Below, piece by piece: positions 58,060 to 64,000 of a stretch of 64,000 nucleotides of DNA. The position numbers were made by a program, and so were the translations under genes. The DNA is from Sphingobium trunci (GTDB lineage Bacteria > Pseudomonadota > Alphaproteobacteria > Sphingomonadales > Sphingomonadaceae): NCBI RefSeq assembly GCF_022664535.1, contig NZ_JAKUJY010000003.1, forward strand, positions 243,571 to 307,570. The letters run 5' to 3'. The notes under the pieces were generated by a model, which saw nothing but the letters and a program-made list of their open reading frames with translations, made no database searches and was not told the origin of the DNA. Numbering within the stretch: the first letter of the stretch is position 1; each line of letters starts with the position of its first letter.

Positions 58060-60084
58060 TCAGGCAGTTTCGCGGACAGCCTGAACGATCGCGCCCGCAA
58101 GCTTCCCCGTCACTTCGGACAGATGGTCGAAATGCGCCTCATAATGGGCCATGCCCTGGCTCATCGACCGCAGTTCGGCCTCCAGCCCCTGCAATCCCGC
58201 CTGGGGCAGCAGCACCTCTATCACGTCCCATTGCGACCAGCCGTCCAGGCTCGTCATGCGAAGCATCTGGCCCCTGCGGCTGGAAATAGCGGAGGTGATG
58301 CGAGACGTCGCGCTTCCCGGTGTCCTGATCGTCACATGGGCGACTGGTTCCAGCAAATAGGGGGAGGCGGCCGCCAGAGCTTCGGCCATGGCCATCCGCG
58401 CGGCCGTGCGAAACGCCAGTTCGGAACTGTCGACGCTGTGAAAGGATCCGTCGATCAGCGTCGCCCTGACATCGACCACGGGGAAACCCAACGGTCCCTT
58501 CTCCAACGCATCCCTCATGCCTTTCTCGACCGCGGGAATCCATTGTTTGGGCACTGCGCCGCCAGTGATCCGTTCCTCGAAGCGCTCGCCTTCGCCCCGT
58601 TCGAGCGGGGCGACTTCCAGCACCACATCGCCATATTGGCCATGTCCGCCAGACTGCTTCCTGTGCCGGCCGCGCTGCGCGACGGGCTTGCGGATGGTCT
58701 CCTTGTAACCGATGGCGGGAGGCTTGACCGCAATCGCGATGCCATATCGGCGCTTCAGCCGGTTAATCGCCACGGCGAGATGTTCCTCGCTCATGCCCCG
58801 CAACAGCGTCTCCCGCAAGGCTTCGTCCTGAACCCAGCGCAGACCGGCATCCTCTTCCGTCAGCCTATGGAGCGCGGCGGAAAGCCTGACCTCGTCCTTA
58901 TGATCCTTTGCCGCGATCGCCACGGCGCTGTTCGCCACAAGAGCGGGCCGGTTGCGCGCCTTGGCCACCACTGGTCCCGCTAGGCCCGCCCGATCGCCCG
59001 CCTTGAGCGTATCGACCTTGGCGATGCCGACGAGGGCACCGGGCCCGGCCGCTGCGATTTTGGCGGTGCCGCTGCCCTGCAGCGCGAACAGCCCGCCCGC
59101 GCGGATCGACTGGCCGGCGCCATCGGTCAATTCCGCGCCATCGGCGATCCTGCCGCCAAAGATCCGAGCGAGCGCCAGCCTGCCCACCGTGGCGGCGTTG
59201 GAGATTTTGAAGATCTGCGCCGCCTGACCCTCTATACCGATGCGCTCGGCCGTCCGCGCGGGCTGGGGCGTGTCGTGCCTCAACATCTTGAGCAGCCGCC
59301 GGATGCCGAAGCCGTTTGAAGCCGAACCGAACAGCACGGGTACGATCCAGCCGCTGGCGGTTTCGCGCGCCAGGTCGGCAAAGATCAGGTCCAGGCTGGG
59401 CTATTCGTCGGAAAGAAGCTGCTCCAGCAACGCATCATCATGGTCTGCGAGTTGTTCGAGCATATGGAAGCGGGCCACAGCCTCATTGCCTTGCAGGTCG
59501 GGCGGCAGCGATACCGGCTGAGACTGTTTGCCTGCCTCATAATGAAAGGCCCGTTCCAGCGCGAGATCGACGAAGCCATCGATCCGGTCGCCGGAGCGGG
59601 TCGGGATTTGCCGGGCGACCAGTGCGGCCTTGCTCATCGGCGCAAGGGCGGCCAGCAATTCCTCTATGCTGCCCCGGGCCTGGTCGATCTTGTTGACGAA
59701 CAGCGCATGGGGAATGGCGGCCTGTTCCAGAGCGCGCAGCACCGGTTCCACCAACGGCGCGCGCGCCGGATCGGGATCGACGACGACAATGGCCAGATCG
59801 GCCACTTCCAACGCCATGGCCGCATCCACGGAAAAGCCGGGTGAACCGGGGGCATCGATCAGGGCAAAGCCATCGCCCATCCATTCAAAATGGAGCAGGT
59901 TGAGTTCGGTCGAACTGCCCCGCTCGCGCGCTTCGGGGCTGGCGTCGCCGACGGTGGTCCCCGCCTGTACCGATCCTTGCCTGGGAATTGCGCCAGTGAC
60001 GAACAATATCGCTTCGGCGAGGCTTGTCTTCCCTGCACCGGCGGGGCCAACGAGCGCGATGGCCCGCACTTCACTGCCGCTCAT
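58060..60084 (-). pseudogene. Elongation factor G-like GTPase interrupted by an in-frame amber codon
   Basis: Read as one frame from the ATG at 60084 (GGAGGAGAGCAAGG upstream) to 58060 this is a 674-codon EF-G-like GTPase. Motifs: G1 'GPAGAGKTSL', G3 'DAPGSPGFS', G4 'NKIDQARG'; later 'VPVLFGSASNGFGIRRLLK' (domain II start), 'HRKQSGGHGQYGDVVLEV' (domain IV) and 'LEAELRSMSQGMAHYEAHFD' (domain V). Codon 228 (59401-59403) is TAG, yet the same frame continues immediately with family-like sequence ('PSLDLIFADLARETASGWI'). A single GAG-to-TAG change explains this. It could be a true pseudogene, a sequencing error or, less likely, a read-through site. The protein family is related to EF-G but its role is not well defined. 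Confidence 0.82.
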
Positions 60085-60552
60085 CCTTGCTCTCCTCCAG
60101 CCTGTCCAACTTTCTTTGAAGATGGTCGTGTGGAGGGGTGATGTTCGTCCTAAATCGATCGGAACGCAAGGCCGCCCGGTCAGGGCGGGGGAAGAAGGTC
60201 GGGAGGCCAAGCGGATATTCCGTCGCCGCCGCCCATCGGCGCCGAAGCCCTTCGGAAGGGCAGTCGACTGGAATCAGGATGGAATTTATCCGGATTGGCG
60301 CAATGTTGGCTCCGCTTGTCTTTCCACATGGCTGCCTTTTGTCTATGATTCGTCCAAAGGCACGACAGGACGTGTCGGACGAGAAGGGGGAAATCAGTGC
60401 GCGCGAAACGGGCGTTGCTGCCAAATGCAGCATGGGCGAGGGCCTCCAGCCTGAAGCCCGCCGGTTCGGCCGTTCACCTTTGCCTCGGTCCGTGGTCCTG
60501 ATGTACCATAGGGGCGATGGTGCTCCATCTTGCCGAGCAGGAGGAGGTGAAT

Positions 60553-61188
60553 ATGTCCTTGCCTGACCAGTCCGGGAATGAAGCGGCGCCAGGCGATGCG
60601 GCCAACCGACCGCAGGCGCCGCGAGAGGCGCGCGTCACCACCATCCTGCTGATCGGCAAGATGTTCAGCCGCCATGGCGAGGCCCTGTGCCGTATCCGCA
60701 ATCTGTCGAGCGGCGGGCTGATGGCGGAGGCGCATGTGCCGCTGACGGAGGATGATCCGGTCAGGATCGAGCTCAAGGCCGGAGACCAGCTTTCAGGACG
60801 GGTACGCTGGACGACCGCAGGCCGCATGGGCATCGCTTTCGATCAGCCGATCGAGGTGGGCGAGACGCTTGCGCGCGCTATGGTCCGCACGGCGGAACAG
60901 GGACTTGTGCGGGCGCCTCGCTTCGCAGTGGACTGTCCGGTCGAATTGCGGAGCGACGGGCGCCGTCATACCGGGCGGCTGATCAATGTCTCGCAGGGCG
61001 GCGCCCGGCTGGAGGCGGACTTGCTGGCCGAAAAAGACCAGTTGCTGACGCTGCAGATCCCTGGCCTGCCCGAACGGCGCGGCGGTGTTCGTTGGGTCGG
61101 CGACGGAGCGCTCGGCCTTTCCTTCGTGGAACCGTTCGCCTTCGACGAGCTTGGGCTTTGGCTGATCGCTCAGCGTCCATCGGTGTGA
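60553..61188 (+). CDS. Tandem PilZ domain protein
   Basis: A 211-residue cytoplasmic protein with two PilZ domains (about residues 20-105 and 115-205). The first has 'RIRNLSSGGLMAEAHVPL', the second 'RAPRFAVDCPVELRS' and 'INVSQGGARLEA', which contains the N-x-S-x2-G part of the cyclic di-GMP motif and an upstream Arg pair. The first copy keeps only part of the binding motif. AGGAGGAGG precedes the ATG at 60553. The 468-bp gap before it (60085-60552) contains only non-convincing frames and presumably the promoters of this gene and the EF-G-like gene. Confidence 0.82.
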   Translation: MSLPDQSGNEAAPGDAANRPQAPREARVTTILLIGKMFSRHGEALCRIRNLSSGGLMAEAHVPLTEDDPVRIELKAGDQLSGRVRWTTAGRMGIAFDQPIEVGETLARAMVRTAEQGLVRAPRFAVDCPVELRSDGRRHTGRLINVSQGGARLEADLLAEKDQLLTLQIPGLPERRGGVRWVGDGALGLSFVEPFAFDELGLWLIAQRPSV

Positions 61189-61267
61189 TGCCTTTTCCTG
61201 AGCCGACCTGCATGATCGCGGCCAGGGCGACTTTCGCCATGGCGTCTGCGCCGACAGAAAGGTCCGC

Positions 61268-62338
61268 TCAGGGTTCGTAGCGGCTGTCGAGCTGCGCGGC
61301 GCGTTTGCGGTCTGCCTCTGCCTTTCTGGTATCACCCCGCTGTTTTTGCAGCAGACTGCGGCTGTAATAGCCGCGCGCGCTGCCGGGTGCATAGCGGACC
61401 GCCTTGTCCAGATCGGCCAGCGCGCGGTCATCGTCGCCCAGCACCTGATAGGCAAGGCCGCGATTGAGATGGGCCTGGGCCGATTTCGGCGCAATGGCGA
61501 TCGCCCTGTCGAAGGCGGTGATCGCCCCCTCCCAATCGCCGGCCCATGCGCGGCCAAGACCGTCGGCGATCTGCGCATTGGCGCTTGCCTTGTCCCCGTT
61601 GGTATCGGGATCGATCAGCATTTTGCAAAGGGCCAGATTGCGCTCAGGATCGCCGACGGTACAGGCATTCCAGTCGCCACGCCCCCGCAAAAGCGTAGGA
61701 TCTGCCCGCATTCCCGTCACCACGACGTCGCGAGCGTCTTCGCTCTCGCTCCCCGTCTCGGCCCGCCCCGCTGAACGCGCGGCGTTGACCGTCATGGCGG
61801 CTGCAGGCGGCGCTGGAGCAGCGGGGGGTGGCGCGGCCATGACCGCTTCGGCTTGCATCAGGGCCTGAGGGGCAGACTGGTTCGCCCTTTCCTGTGCAGC
61901 AGGCGGGGATGGCTTTGCAGGAGCTTCCGGCGAGCGCGCAGGCGCGGCAATAGCGCGGTCCGCTGTTGGTTTCGGCTCGACCGCTCGCGGTTCTTGCTGA
62001 ACCCGCGCTTTGGGAACTTCCACCTGGTCGGAAGCGGGGGGACCCGGCGGCGGACTTTCCATAACATGCAATGTGCCCGAACTGGTGCGCCGCGGCATTT
62101 CCAGCCAGGCGACAGGCGCCACGATCAGGGCCAGCAGCGACAGTGCCAATGCCGTTCCCAGATAGGGCCGCCCGGTCAACGGTCGCCAGAAGCGCCGACT
62201 GCCCGGCGCAGCAACCGGCGCGGCTGAAGATGAGCCATCGAAACGCGCCAGCGCCGCCTCGATCGCCGCCTCGCGCCGGGCGGGAGCGGGCGGCGGCGGA
62301 TCGGCCAGGGAAAAGCCGATGTCATCCCTGCCCGCCAT
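61268..62338 (-). CDS. TPR-repeat membrane protein with a TonB-plug-like motif
   Basis: A 356-residue protein with a short cytoplasmic N-terminus, one transmembrane helix (about residues 58-78, 'GTALALSLLALIVAPVAWL'), a long Pro/Ala-rich linker and three C-terminal TPR repeats ('GDWEGAITAFDRAIAIAPKS', 'AQAHLNRGLAYQVLGDDDRA', 'GSARGYYSRSLLQKQRGDTR'). Just before the TPR region lies 'ARDVVVTGMRADPTLL', which looks like the start of a TonB receptor plug. The gene lies 139 bp downstream of the von Willebrand protein on the same strand. Function unknown; it may assemble a periplasmic complex. Confidence 0.75.
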   Translation of the reverse strand: MAGRDDIGFSLADPPPPAPARREAAIEAALARFDGSSSAAPVAAPGSRRFWRPLTGRPYLGTALALSLLALIVAPVAWLEMPRRTSSGTLHVMESPPPGPPASDQVEVPKARVQQEPRAVEPKPTADRAIAAPARSPEAPAKPSPPAAQERANQSAPQALMQAEAVMAAPPPAAPAPPAAAMTVNAARSAGRAETGSESEDARDVVVTGMRADPTLLRGRGDWNACTVGDPERNLALCKMLIDPDTNGDKASANAQIADGLGRAWAGDWEGAITAFDRAIAIAPKSAQAHLNRGLAYQVLGDDDRALADLDKAVRYAPGSARGYYSRSLLQKQRGDTRKAEADRKRAAQLDSRYEP

Positions 62339-62428
62339 CTACGGCTCCCTGTCGGGAAATAGGGAGAGGGGAAGCAGACGCATCAGGGTCTTATGGGGCA
62401 AAAGGAGATGGTTCGAAAGAGGTCTGTT

Positions 62429-62469
62429 GGCCGTTGGCGGAACGGTTCGGATCGTTTCCGCCAACGGCC
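62429..62469 (-). terminator. 14-bp perfect hairpin between VWA and TPR genes
   Basis: GGCCGTTGGCGGAA and its exact complement TTCCGCCAACGGCC enclose a 13-base loop, just after the stop of the VWA gene. No U-tract on the transcribed strand. It may terminate most VWA transcripts or protect the mRNA end while allowing some read-through into the TPR gene. Confidence 0.55.
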
Positions 62470-62477
62470 TTCCCCGA

Positions 62478-64000
62478 TCAGAGCGGTTGCATGGACGATG
62501 CCGTCCTGGCGGCGCGAACGAGCTGGATGAACTCGCTGCGATAGCCATATTCATCCGTCCCGCGTGCGCCCATGGCGATGCGCAGCACATCGTCATAACT
62601 CATCGAGCCGCCATAGCGGCCGCCGCGCAGCAGTTCGGCAAAGGCCGCCACGCCGGTCGCGAAGCGCGCGTCCTGCGGCGCATTTTCGAAACGCGACACC
62701 TCAACCGCTCGATCGATCGGCGTGCTTATCAGGCGGCTCTGGTCCGAATTGGGTGCCTTGTAGCGAATCTTGACGAAGCCATATTCGCCCGATGTGCCGA
62801 CGGGTTCCCGCCGGGGCGTTCCATAGCGCAGGTCCGACATGGCGCGGGGGCCGCCGACCGGCACGATTTCATAAAGCGCGGTCACCGTCTGGCCCGAGCC
62901 GACATCGCCCGCATCGACCTTGTCATTGTCGAAGTCCTCGCGATTGAGCATCCTGGTTTCATAGCCGATCAGGCGATATTCGGCGACGGCCGCCGGGTTG
63001 AATTCGACCTGGATCTTCACATCCTTGGCTATCGGGAACAGGGTGGAACCCGCCTCTTCCACAAGCGTCTTGCGCGCTTCGTTGATGGTGTCGATATAGG
63101 CGGCGGCACCATTGCCGTTCTGTGCCAGCGCCTGCATCAGCGCGTCATTGTAATTACCCATGCCGAAACCGAGGACGGAGAGGAAAATGCCCTTGTTCCG
63201 TTCACGCTCGACAAAACCCTTCAGTTCATCGCTGTTGGTGATGCCGACATTGAAATCCCCGTCGGTCGCCAACATCACGCGATTGACGCCCTGAGGGTCC
63301 AGATTGGCGGCCGCCAGCGCATAGGCCTGGCGGATGCCTTCCGCACCTGCGGTACTGCCGCCCGCACCAAGCCGATCGATGACGTTCAATATCTTCTGCT
63401 TCTGGCTGGCGGGCGTGGGTTCCAGCGCGGTGCCCGCGCTGCCCGCATAGGTGACGATCGCGACATGATCATGGGCGTCGAGCTGGTTCACCAGCATGGA
63501 GAGCGATTGCTTGACCAGCGGCAGCTTGTTGGGTTCGTTCATCGATCCCGATGTATCGATCAGGAAAACCAGATTGGCGCGAGGACGAACGGCTCGCTGG
63601 ATCGTGAAGCCGCGAATGCCGATGCGGACAAGCTTGCGACCGGCGGTCCAGGGGCTGGGGAATACCGCCACATGCGTGGTGAAGGGCTGGGCGGCGCTGC
63701 GCGGAGCAGCATAGTCATAGGGAAAATAGTTGATCATTTCTTCGGGCCGGACGGCGGCCGGTTGCGGCAGCACATTGCGGTTGAGCGAGGCACGGACAAA
63801 GGCATAGGAAGCCGTATCGACGTCGATGGAGAAAGTGGAAACAGGCTGTTCCTTCACGATCTGGAAGCGGTTTTCCTCCTTGTTGGCGAATGTGTCGCGG
63901 CCCACATCATGATAATAGGGTGGCCATGGCTGGCGCTCAGCGGCGATCATCGGTGCCGGGGGCGGAGCGGAGAGCATATAGGCCGGAGGAGCCGCTTCGG
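62478..64000 (-). CDS. YfbK-like von Willebrand factor A domain protein, N-terminus cut by window edge
   Basis: The frame is open from the stop at 62478 to the right edge, so at least 507 codons are present and the start is missing. Visible parts: an N-terminal YfbK segment ('NRFQIVKEQPVSTFSIDVDT', 'PEEMINYFPYDY'), a VWA domain with the MIDAS motif 'LIDTSGSMNEPNK' and 'MLATDGDFNVGI', and a C-terminal DUF3520 segment ('VEFNPAAVAEYRLIGYETRM', 'GYRSEFIQLVRAA'). Family proteins are periplasmic or lipoprotein scaffolds of unknown role. It precedes the TPR protein on the same strand, suggesting a shared complex. Confidence 0.88.
   Translation of the reverse strand, partial: EAAPPAYMLSAPPPAPMIAAERQPWPPYYHDVGRDTFANKEENRFQIVKEQPVSTFSIDVDTASYAFVRASLNRNVLPQPAAVRPEEMINYFPYDYAAPRSAAQPFTTHVAVFPSPWTAGRKLVRIGIRGFTIQRAVRPRANLVFLIDTSGSMNEPNKLPLVKQSLSMLVNQLDAHDHVAIVTYAGSAGTALEPTPASQKQKILNVIDRLGAGGSTAGAEGIRQAYALAAANLDPQGVNRVMLATDGDFNVGITNSDELKGFVERERNKGIFLSVLGFGMGNYNDALMQALAQNGNGAAAYIDTINEARKTLVEEAGSTLFPIAKDVKIQVEFNPAAVAEYRLIGYETRMLNREDFDNDKVDAGDVGSGQTVTALYEIVPVGGPRAMSDLRYGTPRREPVGTSGEYGFVKIRYKAPNSDQSRLISTPIDRAVEVSRFENAPQDARFATGVAAFAELLRGGRYGGSMSYDDVLRIAMGARGTDEYGYRSEFIQLVRAARTASSMQPL

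Noticed and set aside
60138..60566. A 142-codon plus-strand frame upstream of the PilZ gene
   Set aside because: Arg/Ser-rich with no domain and it overlaps the PilZ ribosome site; likely non-coding.

Overview
The window looks like a chromosomal segment of a sphingomonad (Alphaproteobacteria; Sphingobium, Novosphingobium or Sphingomonas type). The evidence is the GC-rich coding sequence, TonB-dependent receptors opening with the typical 'DIVVTGSR' plug sequence, a lignin-type protocatechuate 4,5-cleavage (lig) gene set, and many small catabolic operons each next to its own LysR, GntR, LacI or TetR regulator. I recognised no insertion sequences, phage genes, CRISPR arrays, tRNAs or rRNAs. Species cannot be fixed from the sequence alone.

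Layout. 1-4 kb: a JmjC/cupin ribosomal oxygenase (cut by the left edge), a stand-alone GAF protein, and an orphan Rieske aromatic oxygenase divergent from a LysR activator. 4-17 kb: a secreted polysaccharide/aldonate locus. Two paralogous proteins of about 1010 residues (tandem pectate-lyase-like beta-helices plus an SMP-30/gluconolactonase-like propeller) flank a TonB receptor. A ThuA-like protein, gluconokinase, an FCD-type GntR regulator and a GntP gluconate permease complete it. 17-20.3 kb: a glutathione-dependent formaldehyde oxidation operon (frmA, VOC protein, fghA, NTF2-like protein) between a stand-alone LuxR helix-turn-helix protein and a LysR regulator.

21.4-33 kb: a PQQ alcohol oxidation region. 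It holds a NarL-type response regulator, a quinoprotein alcohol dehydrogenase with the lanthanide-type Asp-x-Asp motif, its periplasmic binding-protein partner, cytochrome c-550 PedF, a YVTN-type propeller, a porin, a TonB receptor, a pseudoazurin and acetyl-CoA synthetase. Five promoters here share an unreported-looking palindrome (GRCCNWNRGYMC followed by AWT) 60-80 bp before the start codons; this is the strongest candidate for a new regulon.

33-41.1 kb: the complete protocatechuate 4,5-cleavage pathway (ligI-ligU-ligK on one strand; ligR and then a DUF1932 dehydrogenase-ligJ-ligA-ligB-ligC on the other). LigR has two tandem helix-turn-helix domains. 41.1-46 kb: a DUF4337 membrane protein and a tripartite EmrAB/NodT-type efflux operon. 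46.3-49 kb: maleylacetoacetate isomerase, a TetR regulator and a thiolase.

49-58 kb: a glucuronate operon pair (LacI and GH67 alpha-glucuronidase, divergent from a hexuronate-type MFS transporter, uxaC and uxuB) with a LacI-like operator between them, then an SGNH esterase. 58-64 kb: an EF-G-like gene interrupted by an in-frame amber codon, a double PilZ protein, a TPR membrane protein and a YfbK-like von Willebrand A protein cut by the right edge.

Together the genes describe a soil or plant-litter lifestyle: removal of methoxyl groups and formaldehyde from lignin aromatics, ring cleavage to pyruvate and oxaloacetate, alcohol oxidation to acetyl-CoA, and uptake of glucuronate and gluconate from plant polysaccharides. 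That synthesis is inference from gene families.
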